Source of the DNA: Narthecium ossifragum
Taxonomy: Eukaryota > Streptophyta > Magnoliopsida > Dioscoreales > Nartheciaceae
Direction: 5' to 3'
DNA length: 64,000 nt
Assembly: GCA_963920575.1 (NCBI GenBank)
Contig: OY986966.1
Span: 9,588,048-9,652,047, forward strand
Position 1 is the first letter of the stretch; each line of letters opens with the position of its first letter. A program made the translations under genes and the position numbers. This document shows, piece by piece, positions 10,803 through 22,847 of this stretch. The notes beneath the pieces are model-generated. The model did not search any database. It saw only the letters and a program-made list of their open reading frames with translations, and was not told the DNA's origin.

Positions 10803-12372
10803 TGATGCACCCAAACCACTCGTCGTTAAAAGTGACTAGGGCGTCAAGATTACAATTTATACCGAATCCTAACTAACCACTACGTAGTTAGCGGGAGTCC
10901 GGGTCGATCCACAGGGAAATGAGAATTGACTAACGTACTCGATAGATAACTCCAAACAATTAGCTAAAATAATTTGGGTTTTGGATTAATAACTATTAAA
11001 GTAATTAACTAAGTGAAGAGAAGTATAACTAGTATAGAGAGGTCTTGGGATCTCTATTTCATTGTAGGTTCTAATGTAGCCTCATAAGGAATTGAGGTGT
11101 GTAATCCAATTGGGATGATCGAAATCAAGAAGTTGACAAGCGGGTGGTTAGCCTCACTTATCGCTCAACGGAAGTCGGGTTAGAATCATCCGCCGGAAAG
11201 AATCACATTCACAAAGTCGATGAATGAGTGATTAGCTTCTATCGTCGCTAACGAACCTTCGATTAAGATCGATTCGTCGCAAGGTAAAGGTATTGTATGG
11301 GGTTGGACATTGGATTGAAATGGTTCTAGCACCTCGAATCCAATGCAAGAGAAAGATAGAATGGATCCTCTAATTAGAGGGTTAGGGATGGTTCTAGCAT
11401 CCCTAATCTCTAATCTAGGGCTATTCATCCTCCCAATGTGATTGGATGTGTTTCTAGCACATCCAACTGATTGGGGCATAACAACAAACACCCATCATGC
11501 ACAAGTTCTAACTCATACCTAATAAGGGCATTCATCCATTCAACATATAAGATCCATGCACAAAGATAAAGAAATCATGCTCAAATTCATACAATAGATC
11601 ATCCCCAAAGATTACACATCAAAAACCCTAAGAAAACTACAAAAGAATCCTACAACTACATGGAAATCCCAAGAGAAAGAAAGTTAGCTACTCATCTTGG
11701 TTGGATCCATGGATGGAGGTTGATGAAGCTCTCCTCCCATGGATTTCCTCCAAGAAGTCCTCCTCTCAATTGGGTAAGGAAAATAGAAAGGGTGGAGAAA
11801 GGACTAAAAGAAGATCCCAAAAATCCGCCAAGAGGGGTCTATTTATAGTAAACTAACCTCCCCTACTCGGATTAGATCTGGACCATTGATTTTGCTCGGC
11901 TGGCACAAAAGGATCGATCATTGTAAGGTAGAGGATCGATCTTCCTCTTCGTGTGATCGCTGGTCCCGTGGAGGATCGATCCTCCTATAGGAAAGGATCG
12001 ATCTTTTCTCTTGAGTTCTAGCTGCGCCCCGATGAAGATCGATCTTTCAGTAGGTGGAGATTGATCCTCTAGAATTTGCGCTCTGTCAGTGAAAAATGCG
12101 CAAAAGTAATCGATCCTCTCATGACATAGGATCGATCCTTGTTGTCCTGATTAGCTTCCTTCTTAATGTACTTCAAAGGATCTTCTTCAATAAAAGATCG
12201 ATCTTCTTTGTAAAAACTGGCCCGAATGACATCGTTTAAGCTCGGAACTTGATCCAATCCTCATTGAGGGCTCTTGTACCTGTCATAGGGTAATAATCGT
12301 CAGTAAGGCCTTGCTCGGAGACTAACAAGGCCAAGTTGAAATGGTGATTTATGCACTTTTCACGTCTTATCA
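10803..12372 (-). repeat. 3' LTR of the Athila element
   Basis: On the plus strand it reads TGATGCACCC..CGTCTTATCA. The minus-strand TATA box CTATAAATAG lies at 11839-11848. GATCGATC-type palindromes fill 11910-12210. Confidence 0.92.
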
Positions 12373-12384
12373 CACCCCCTAACT
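12373..12384 (-). other. polypurine tract of the Athila element
   Basis: On the minus strand AGTTAGGGGGTG lies directly before the 3' LTR start TGATAAGACG. This is where plus-strand DNA synthesis is primed. Confidence 0.75.
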
Positions 12385-14198
12385 TGAACTTTGCTAGTCC
12401 TCGAGCAAAGCAAAAGAAAAATAACTTGAAGGGAAAGAGAAGAAATAAGAAACTATTAAAAAGCAATCACCCGATCAACAATTAGTCACTTCTCAAATAG
12501 CTTTGGTTCCTATGCAATCAAAATTCATTCATATGCACACATAGATTCGAATGCATAACTCCATCCATCAACCCTTAGTACAAGTAAAATGCAAGCGAAT
12601 AATTCCATCAATAGCATCATTCAAACACTTCAAAGCACTTGACCAAGATCAAAGCTCATCTAAGCAATCCGTGTAGTGGAAGTTGCTACTCAAGTATTCG
12701 GGGTCTCATAGTCATTCAAGTAGGGTTCCAATCAAAACTAGACATCCTTAGCACCTTACACCGGTTGAACAAATGACAAGTGTTATTCAAAACATTTTTT
12801 TGTTCTTTTCTTCTTCTTTTTTTTTTTTTTTTTTTTTTGACTAAAACTAGTGGTCGTGCAATGCCATGATCCCTTAGGCTTTCTACTAGGCCCATGTAAC
12901 GAGATTTGGGCCAGTGGCTCCTCGGTCAGATGACCTAAAGGCACTAGGTGTTGAGGCACCCCTCGGGCTTAATTTCCCGAACCTAACAGGCCACGAATCA
13001 CAGCTGACCAACAAGCTTTTATTTGATACTAGCGTGACCGTGCAATGCCTTGATCCCTTAAGCTTTCTACTAGGCCCATTTAACGAGTGTTAGATCAATG
13101 ACTCCCAAGCCAGATGGCTTTGGGGCATTAGGTGTTGAAGCACCCCTCGGATCTAACTACTCGAGCCTAGAAGGCTACGAATCAAGACTAGTCACTTTTA
13201 TTAACCTGGCTCTCAGCCTCTAACTTGGCTTCGAACTCTACTACAAGTCATCTCAATCGAGTGTAAATAGCCTTGGCCCCCCAATTTATCATGGTCCCCC
13301 AATCAAACACTACTTGCCCCCTCATACGAGTGTACGTGCACAAGTGGATTGGATCACTTAAATGTCCTTAATGCATGGCAAGAAGAATTAAAGTAGAAGA
13401 ATAACACTACTCATGAAATGATTTGCCAAATTTTACAAAGCATGAGAATCAAGATGAATTATGCAATAGTCATCCATGCTAGCATAAGAATTGAAAATTT
13501 TTCGCATATTTACCAATCAAATAAACGTGTGACTCACTGTAGATCGATCACAGGTTATCTATAATATGATGCAATCATACCCCCTAACTTAAACGGGTTT
13601 GTCCTCAAGCACAGAAGAAGGGTAAAGTGTAGAGATAACCTTATGACGATATGGACGAAAATGTAACCTTGACGAAAGGTATGAAAGGAGTTAGGGTCAA
13701 GGTTAGGCGTGAAAAACAGTACTGTTGTGATGTCAAAATGTCGTATTTTGCGTTGCTATCCATAGCTCGTATGCCCTGTAAAAACATAGAAGAAATACCC
13801 CCCATAGCATTATGGAAATCAAAGAATAGAGATGAAAAATTTTGAGAAAAATTGGGCAGCATTCCCTCTATTTATTCAATAAGTACAAGGGATGTACAAA
13901 GATGCCATTTGCATCCAATCATATCTACATTCATTCAAATGGAAATACAGAAATGCATCCACCTCAATCGTCATTTACAAGCATATATCCACATTCATAT
14001 ACATACATCCACAGACAGACAGACACACCCGAGGCACACCCCCATACCAAAAATCATGTATATATATAACCACTATCATCGATGCCAACCAAATACAAAG
14101 GTAGAGCAATGGAATACAAAAAGTTACCCACCCTCCAATCACAAAAAGAGATACACTCCAACCATCCAGAAAATACAGAAAATACCCCTAGATACAGT
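12385..14198 (-). other. Athila 3' non-coding region with tandem repeat
   Basis: No supported gene. It contains a T-run (about 12818-12838) and a tandem duplication of about 184 bp, whose units start near 12851 (TGGTCGTGCAATGCC) and 13035 (TGACCGTGCAATGCC) and run to about 13200. Long untranslated 3' regions are usual in Athila elements. Confidence 0.6.
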
Positions 14199-15664
14199 CT
14201 ATAATCCCTGAGGTCTCGGATCTGGAAAGGTCAGAGGTCGAAAAGGAACGATAGCAGTGACCGGCGGAGGTGGTGGGTGGATGGCATCGAGACGCGCGAG
14301 GATAGTCGAGGCGACCTGATGAAGTGCGGTGATGTCTTGTCGAGGGGTGGCGTCGCGCGTGTCTACCTCGTCCAACCGCCGCAGTACCGTGTCCTGGAAC
14401 GCCCGGTGCTCCCGATAGATCTCACCCATGGTAGGGTGCTCCACGGGTCCGAACTCTGGTGGGGGGCACGAGGACGCGGCTGCCGGACTGGCGCACCGGC
14501 CTTCCTCATATGGCCGAGGACCTTGCCCCAAGTGGGGCGACCGAAGCGTGCAAACCTGAGGGCCTCCTCTGAGACAGTCGGCTCGCCCTCAGGGACTAGG
14601 TCCTGGCTCGCCAGAAAAGCTGAAATGAGGCACGGGTGCGGGACGGCTTTCTTGGCATAACTCGTCGTCTTGTCCCTGACTGCCCCGCAGTAAAACTGCA
14701 ACATGTCCTGCAAAATCTGCTGAGGTATGTTGACCGCCCAATCCTTGGCCAACAACTACAATATGCATAGCCAATTACCAGTGCGATACTGGTCATGGCC
14801 ATTCTGGAAGACATTTCGCCGCAAAATATCGTCGAACAGCCAAAATTGTGGCGACAGCTCTGCCCGTGAAAATTTGCCCTGGCTTATGCGATCCGGGTTG
14901 AGGACGAGATGAGCCTCGTAGTCATGACGGAACAACTCCTCGGGCTGCATCTTATGAAGACCGGGGCAACGTGACGGGATAGCCAAAACCTCGTAGATGG
15001 CCTTGTCCGTCAAGGTAACATCAACCCCATCAATAACGGAAGTGAAACCAAGGCATGGGAAGTAACCATCGACAGCGTCGTCCCGCTCATCCCCGTAGGC
15101 GATGGCTGTCATGTTCTGGTAGAACATGCAGACAAGCCTAGGGTACACCGTGGTCTCCGGCGTACAAAGAGGCAGAAGACCACGGTTCTCCAACATCTCA
15201 ATAGAATCCTTGGCATGCTCGACAGTACGAAAGTGCTCCACATTGAATGTAAATTCGAGGTTTACCTCCCGCTGCCAATCTGGACGGAGACCTCGGACGA
15301 GTGTGGGCGCAGTGGACGGCCGGGTTTGCTTCTTGATCTTCTTGGACTGGCGAGGGTTGGTTGAAGTTGCCTTCTTCCTCTTGGAGGTTGCCGGAGCCAT
15401 GGGTGATGTAGCCAGAGCACGCGTGGAGGATGTGGAAGCCGCCCTCGGAGTCCTTGTTGGCCGGGTCGACGAGGATGGAGGGATGGAAGCTCGAGTGAGG
15501 GAGGCTTGAGGGGAAGACAGTGAAGCCGGAGGGGTGGAAGCTCGTGGAGGTGATGGTGAAGCCGGAGGTGCGGAGGGAGGTCGTGCCGGTGGTGTGGAAG
15601 ACGAAGCGGCGGCCTTGCCCTTCCCAGCGGCCTTCTTGGTGGCGGCGGTGTACTTGCGAACCAT
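14199..15664 (-). pseudogene. Athila third ORF (env-position, plant transposon protein type), broken
   Basis: The frame starts at the ATG at 15664 and codes a basic N-terminus rich in Ala, Pro and Ser, a Lys/Arg cluster (KRKKATSTNPRQSKKIKK) and then a globular region with YPRLVCMFYQNM and VDVTLTDKAIYEVLAIPSRC. That pattern is usual for the extra protein encoded after pol in Athila elements; its role is unknown. It was once proposed to be envelope-like because of its position, but no membrane segment is visible. A TAG at 14756-14758 interrupts it, and the same frame goes on to about 14540. There a frameshift leads into the C-terminal frame that ends at 14199. Length and position support the Athila assignment. 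Confidence 0.7.
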
Positions 15665-15939
15665 CGGAGGTGAGTGGAGAGGATGAGGTCGCCTTGGGGT
15701 GAAGTGGAAGAACGATGGTGGCCGGCGACGAGGAGCTTGGAGGATGCGGCGGCACCGGTGGCTCGAGGGGAGGTGAGGAAGAAATGTGGACGGCGGCGGG
15801 GTCGATTGAGGGAAGAGGAGTGAAGGGGAAGGGTCGTGGAGGCACTGGGAGGTGGGAGGCGGCGCGATGGTCGGCGGCGGCGGCTCGAGGGTCGGAGACG
15901 AAGAGCGGCGGCGGCGTGGTCACTTGAGGGAAGAAAGGG

Positions 15940-16360
15940 GGAGGATCGATCTTAGGGCACATGAGCCCTAAGTCGATCTCTCCAGGGTATATATTTTTTT
16001 ACAAAACCCCGCAAAGGATCGATCTTCCTTAAGAGGAAGATCGATCTTTTGCTACGTGGCAGCATCGTAACGGTTCAACTTAAGTCGTGCCGACGTGTCC
16101 AAGTGAGTAAGATCGATCTTTAGGTAGAGAAGGATCGATCTCCTCACAACCATCCCCCTGTCACGAATAAATTCGCAAAAATGATCGATCCTGAGGTATG
16201 GAAGGATCGATCCTCTCAGAACCAACCCCCTGTCACGAATAAATTCACAAAAGTGATCGATCCTGAGGTATGGAAGGATCGATCACACGCCCCCAGATTC
16301 CAGCATACATTCAAATGGACATAAAGGATCGATCCTCTCTGCTTGAAAGATCGATCTTTT
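15940..16360. repeat. GATCGATC-palindrome array inside the Athila element
   Basis: Repeated AGGATCGATCCT and AAGATCGATCTT type sites lie between pol and the third ORF. Two near-identical blocks of about 60 bases contain AACC..CCCCTGTCACGAATAAATTC. The array is upstream of the third ORF on its own strand, where a sub-genomic promoter could lie (inference). Confidence 0.65.
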
Positions 16361-16701
16361 ATGTACCAAATTGCAAAACTGGGCTGAAAACTTTGGAATT
16401 CGCTCCACACACCTCAAGTATGAATACTAGGCTCCTTAGGCATTAAAATACCACAATAACAAACCCTCCAAACCAGTTGATTCATCAATCATCACACAAA
16501 AACAACAAACCATCTCAACATCACAATTATTTCAACAAAGATCAATTCAAAAACAAACCAAAATCAAACATGCAAATAATGGGAAAAGCAATCAATCATG
16601 CAAAGAAGAAATAACAAACAAATTCAGAAAAATACGAAGAAAGGATGGGTTGCCTCCCACCAAGCGCTAAATTTACCGTCTATAGCGAGACGCAATAAAG
16701 C

Positions 16702-19700
16702 TCAAGTATCGTATGGTTCCGCCAACATCACGGTTGGCTCAAGAGTGATGTCAAGAGGGAAACTATGAATATAAGGTTTCAAACGTTGGCCATTGACAGT
16801 GAATGTAGCCCCCGAGAAAGGATTTTGCACCTCAACATCCCCATGGGTGAAAACCTTCGTGACATCAAATGGACCATCCCACCTAGTCTTAAGTTTTCCC
16901 GGGAAAAGCCGAAGACGTGAATTGTAGAGCCAAACCTTATCCCCAACATCAAAGGTTTTCCGAACTATGAGTTTATCATGAAAAACTTTAATCCGGGCCT
17001 TGTAGATTTTGGTATTCTCGTAAGCCTCATTTTGAATTTCTTCAAGCTCATGAAGTTGGAGTTTCCTATTGCTTGAAATATCATTAGCGTCCCAATTAAG
17101 AGCTTGAATTGCCCAAAACGCTTTATGTTGGATCTCTACCGGGAGATGGCAAGGTTTTCTGAAGACCAATCGAAATGACGACATCCCGATTGGCGTCTTG
17201 TAGGCCGTTCGATAGGCCCACAAGGCGTCATTGAGCTTAAACGCCCAACCCTCCGGTCAATTCTCACAACTTTTTCTAAGATCCGCTTGATCTCGAGATT
17301 GGACACCTCAACTTCGCCACTAGTTTGAGAGTGGTAAGGCGTGGCTACCTTATGTGTAATTCCATATTTTTCACATAGAGATTTAAAATGCCGGTTGGTG
17401 AAGTGAGGGCCACCATCGCTTATGATGGTCCTCGGGAAACCGAAACGAGTGAAAATATTGGCATGCAAGAATTTCAACACGACTTTATGATCATTTGTTT
17501 TCGTGGCAATTGCCTCCACCCATTTGGAAACATAATCCACCCCTACCAAAATGTATAAGTAGCCATTTGATTGAGGGAAGGGCCCCATAAAATCAATACC
17601 CCACACATCGAAAACTTCACAAACAAGAATGGGAGTTTGGGGCATTTCATTGCGTCTAGAAATTGTGCCAACTTGTTGACACCGGAGGCAAGCTTTGGCA
17701 AAATTATGAGAATCCAGGAATATGGTAGGCCAATAAAAACCGCATTCAAAGATCTTTGCGGCGGTCTTCCTACCGGAGAAATGTCCACCACAAGGATGCG
17801 AATGACAATGAGTGAGGATGGACGTAACTTCTGATTCGGGAACACATCTTCGCAACAATTGGTCCGGGCATCGTTTGAGCAAATATGGATCATGCCAAAA
17901 ATAGTTCTTGATATAGGAGAAGAATTTGTTTCGATCATTTTTGGACCAAAAGAGTGGGATTTGCCCGGTGGTGAGATAATTGACAATATGAGCAAACCAC
18001 GGCTTGGGAAATTGATCGATGGCCAAACGGTGCTCATCCGGGAACAACTCATTGATCGGAATGGAGTCTAAGATGTGCTCGGACGATAGCCTAGAGAGAT
18101 GATCCGCTACAACATTAGAGGAGCCTTTTTTATCCTTAAATTCAAGATTGAATTCTTGGAGAAGCAAGATCCATCGGAGTAAGCGTGGCTTGGCATCCTT
18201 CTTGGAAAACAAATACCGCAAAGCGGCATGATCGGTGAAGATAATGATTTTGGAACCAAGGAGGTAGGATCGAAATTTCTCCAAAGAAAAGACTACCGCT
18301 AGCAACTCTTTCTCTGTAGTCGTGTAATTGACTTGAGCATCATTCAAGGTTTTGCTAGCATAGCATATGACGTGAGGGAGTTTGTCAATCCGTTGACCCA
18401 AAACAGCGCCTACGGCATAATCCGAGGCATCACACATGATTTCGAACGGAAGTGAATAATCGGGTGCGTGCACAATGGGTGCGGAAGACAAGGCCTCGCG
18501 AAGAGTAGTATATGCATGCATGCAAGGATCATCAAAGTTGAAAGGAACGTCTTTAGCAAGTAAGGCACAAAGGGGACGAGAAATTTTGCTAAAATCCTTG
18601 ATGAAGCGACGATAGAAACCCGCATGCCCAAGAAAAGATCGGATTTGTCGAACCGATGATGGAGGAGGAAGTTTAGAGATGAGCTCAAGTTTGGCCTTAT
18701 CAACCTCGATCCCCCTACTTGAAACAACATGGCCGAACACAATCCCCTCATTTACCATAAAAGGACTCTTCTCCCAACTCAATACTAGGTTTGTTTCCTC
18801 ACACCTAGCTAAGACTTTGGTAAGATTCTCAAGGCAAGAGTCAAAAGATTGGCCAAAGACTGAAAAATCATCCATGAAGATCTCTAAAAAATGTTCGATC
18901 ATGTTTCCAAAGATGGCTAACATGCAACGTTGAAACGTTGCCGGTGCATTACAAAGATCAAAGGGCATACGCCGGTAGGCGAAAGTACCAAAAGGACAAG
19001 TAAATGTCGTTTTCTCTTGGTCCTTAGGATCAATTGCCACTTGGTTATATCCGGAGTAGCCATCAAGGAAACAATAGAAACTTTGCCCGGCAAGTCTCTC
19101 CAAAATTTGGTCGATGAAAGGAAGTGGAAAATGGTCTTTTCTAGTGAATGAATTCAACTTCCGGTAATCAATACATACTTGCCATCCCGTAGTTTGGCGA
19201 GTAGCAATGCTTTCTCCCATCTCATTCTTAATCACGGTAATGCCCGATTTCTTGGGCACTACTTGGGTTGGGCTCACCCATTTGGAGTCCGAGATAGGGA
19301 AAATGACTCCCGCCTCGAGGAGTTTAAAAACCTCCTTCAACACAACTTCCCTCATGTTTGGGTTCAATCGACGTTGAAACTCAATGACACTCTTAGACTC
19401 ATCTTCTAAATGTATGCGGTGCATGCATATAGATGGGTCTATCCCCTTGAGGTCGGCAATGGACCACCCAATGGCCCTCTTGTGCTTGGTGAGCACCTTA
19501 ATGAGTTTTCCCTCTTGTGCAAGAGTCAAGGATGAAGAGATGATTACCGGGAGGGAGCAATTTGGCCCAAGATATTCATATTTCAAATTGGATGGCAAGG
19601 GTTTCAACTCTAAGGTTGGAGGCTTAATCAAAGATGGGGGTGCCGGTGTGGAGGATATAGGTGGCAATGGCTCAAAAGAAGTTTTTCGAAAGGCCATGGC

Positions 19701-22589
19701 ACAAGCATGTTCAAATTCATCGAGTACATCCGAAGTGGGTAAGTCCGCATCTTGCAACGCATTAAAAACCATCGGAAAATCATTGAAAGTCAACACTTCA
19801 TCACGTAAACCCGGAAAATCCTCTTCGCAAATCGGCAACTCATCAAAATTCAAAACCTCATCCCCACTCGATAAAGAGTCATCACAAGCATCAACAAATG
19901 ATTCACAAGCATCATCCATATCAAAATTCGCAACCATCACATCATTTGCACATTCATCCACAATATCATCATCCACCAAAGAATCAATCATAAAACATTC
20001 ATTCCCATGCATAGATTGTTTAGTAGCATCAAAAATATTTAATTTCAATTCCATATTCCCGAAGGTAACGGTCATGATGCCACTTCTACAATTGATGCAT
20101 GCATTGGCCGTAGCCAAGAAGGGTCGGCCAAGTATGATGGAAATGGATTTCTTATGTCTAACACCCGGTTCCATGTTAAGTACAACGAAATCAACTGTGA
20201 AAACACATCTATCGACCTTGACTAATATGTCTTCAAGAACACCCCGTGGTGTCTTGATAGATCTATCGGCCAATTGCAACGTCATCGAGGTCGGCTTGAG
20301 CTCTCCTAAGCCAAACTTACAAAATAAGGAGTATGGCATAAGATTCACACTAGCTCCTAAATCAAGAAGAGCCCCCTCAATCAATTGATCTCCTATGATG
20401 CACGAAATGGTAGGAGTGCCGGGGTCTCTCAATTTCGGAGGTAGATCGAGTTGAAGAATAGAGCTAACTTGCTCAGTTAGGAAGAGCTTTTTGGAGACGT
20501 GAGATTTGGATTGCCTCTTATGAGTACACAAGTCCTTCAAAAATTTGGCATACGAAGGCACTTGTTTGATGGCATCCAACAAGGGAAGGTTGATGTGGAC
20601 TTTCTTGAAGAGTTCTAGCATCTCCTCATACTTGCCACTTTTCCAAGGTTGGGATGTGGCTTGAGGATCAACTAGTGCTTGAGGGTATGGAGCCCTAGGA
20701 ATGTATGATTTGGTTGGTAATTGGTCAAGTGAAATAGGCTCATTTTCCTTGAAAGATGGCAATGGACTTGAGGAATCATGAGGGGCATGATGAGGTGATG
20801 CTTGAGAGTCATTCATTGAAGTTGATAAATGAGGTTCATGCCCTTGCTCTAATGTGGTGTCTTTGGACATCTCAACATTAGGAAAAATCTTTCCACTTCG
20901 GAGGGTAGTGACCGCTTGCACTTCCTCGTTAGTGGAATCGACAAAATGTTGGCCTTTAGGGTTTGCTATGGGTTGACTAGGAAGTCTACCCTCCTCCCTC
21001 CTTGCCATAGTATTGGCCAATTGGCCTATTTGCACTTCCAACTTTGCAATGGATTGGGAATGAGAATGCAAAAGTTGGGTACTTGACTCAAAAGAGTCCA
21101 AAGCCATGAGAAGCCTTTCCTCAATACAAGGATCACGTTTCGGAGTTTGAGGGGCTTGATGGGCTTGATAGGGAGCTTGGTATGAGGAAGGCCCAGGTGG
21201 CCTTTGATTCCAATTTGGAGGATGAGATGATTGAGGATAACTTGGCACTTGAGATGAATATGCATGAGGGGCTTGAGGTGGCCGGTAGGTGGTTTGATTT
21301 TGTGGAGGTTGGTTAGAAGGATATGGCACTTGGTACCTAGGAGGATAGCTTGGGGCTTGATTTCCCGAAATCGGAGGCCTAGGATTGTATGCATTTGGAG
21401 GTTGTTGGCCGGGATTTCTCCATGAGAAATTTGGATGATCCCTAAGACCGGGATTGTACGTATTTGAGTACGGGTCATAGGTAGGATTGGATTGATTGAA
21501 AACCGCATTGATGTGCTCATGCACGAGCTCCGGATACTCACATGCCAAATGACATTCGGTAACTAGATGACCGGGAATCGAACATAAGAAGCAAAGTTCT
21601 CCCAATGATGGAGAATTAGGTGGGTAGCTCGATGAAGAAGGAGGAGTAGGAATTTGATTCAAAGAATGAGCAAGTACTTGATCAAATTTTCTACTTAGAG
21701 TATCAATTTGTTGTGCAACATGGGTGGCTTCGGATAACTCTAATACTCCTCTAGAGTTAGATTGTCCTTTAGGGCTTGAAGTATCCCTAACATTTCTTGA
21801 AGTGAAGGCATGGTTTTGGGAATTAATGGCAAGCTTTCCAAATAAAACCCATGAGTCCTCATATGGATTGGTCATGAACACCCCATCACAAGCGGTGTCT
21901 ACATCTTGTTGATGACGTATTCTAAGACCATTATAGAAATAATCAACAAGAGACCACTTAGGAATTTGATGGTGTGGGCATTTCCTAATAAGTTCCTTAA
22001 ACCTATCCCAAGCATCATGAAAAGGTTCGTCATCTTCTTGACGAAAGGTCGCTATTTGGGTCCTCATTTCATGAGTCTTTGCTATAGGGTAGAACTTTTC
22101 AAGAAACGCACTTTGTAATTGGTCCCATGTGGTGATCGTTTGGGGCTCAAGGGATCCTAACCAATGCTTGGCTTTGCCCTTCAAGGTAAATGGAAACAAT
22201 TTCAATCTCATTGCATCCTCGCTAAAATTTGGATTTTTTACCGTGGAACTCTTTTCAAGAAAATCTTCTAGATGGTAGTAAGGATCCTCATTACTCAAGC
22301 CGTGAAAGTTTGGAAGGAATTGGAGGAATTGAGGCTTAAACTCGTAGTGTGCGGCTTGAACAATGGGTTGTTGTATACCCGAAGTGTGTGCAAATGTAGA
22401 AGGGACATAGTAATCCTTCATACTCCTACGGTTCGGTATGGGATTGACATTAGGATTGGGGTCCAGGTTGGGCACATCCATGACTTGAGGAAGTGGGAGG
22501 TCCTTATGCAAGGGTATGCGTGAAGATGTCATAGAATCTAGGAATGCTTGTAATGTGATATTTAGATCTGAATCATCTTCATCACTCAT
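16702..22589 (-). pseudogene. Athila gag-pol polyprotein with one frameshift
   Basis: An ATG at 22589 opens 1817 residues. Domains: retrotrans_gag (about 110-225); Pro/Gln-rich linker; CCHC zinc knuckle C333-X2-C-X4-H-X4-C346; aspartic protease with [10 protein letters not shown] (about 743-752), the Athila form of the active site; reverse transcriptase (about 1090-1260) with FMDDFSVFG; RNase H with [13 protein letters not shown] and TDHAALRYL; integrase with an HHCC zinc region, then the D-D-E set in [18 protein letters not shown] and [12 protein letters not shown] one-base loss near 17255-17262, just after the integrase core, throws the frame out. The rest of the integrase C-terminus (from [14 protein letters not shown]) reads in the next frame to 16702. 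Another change is FDLCNAP in place of the usual FGLCNAP in RT. The protein makes the element's capsid and replication enzymes; this copy probably lacks full integrase. Confidence 0.92.
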
Positions 22590-22822
22590 TCACATATATG
22601 GGAATTTGGACCATACAAGGTAAGAGATACATTACAGTGGGCTGGTCCAAGAGCCTTGTATCTTCGCCCGTAGATGAGTCGCTTCGCCGCTCGGAAGCTT
22701 CACCTACAAACACAAAAAGATATACAATATAAGCAACGTTTTATTTTTGGTATTTTGTAATAACAGAAAGTAAACCTAATTGAAGGAAGGAATTTATCAA
22801 GTAAGAAATTCAAATCAACAAG

Positions 22823-22840
22823 TCCCCGGCAACGGCGCCA
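22823..22840 (-). other. primer binding site, tRNA-Asp
   Basis: On the minus strand TGGCGCCGTTGCCGGGGA, next to the 5' LTR. It is an exact complement of the 3' end of plant tRNA-Asp(GTC), CCA included. Confidence 0.92.
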
Positions 22841-22847
22841 AAATCTT

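Noticed and set aside
13842..14211. His/Thr-rich plus-strand frames
   Set aside because: Low-complexity ATCCACATTCATATAC-type repeats in the Athila 3' region; no homology.
14756..15664. true envelope protein
   Set aside because: No signal peptide or membrane segment; basic Ser/Pro-rich start and globular body fit the Athila extra ORF of unknown role.
15126..15927. several GC-rich plus-strand frames and the 254-codon minus frame at 15198-15962
   Set aside because: Shadows of the Athila third ORF in GC-rich Pro/Ala coding sequence.
19384..20388. 334-codon plus-strand frame
   Set aside because: Antisense of the Athila gag-pol frame; no homology, low-complexity Ser/Lys content.
22823..22840. 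tRNA-Asp gene
   Set aside because: Only the 18-base 3' end complement is present; it is a primer binding site, as are 53168-53185 and 56237-56254.
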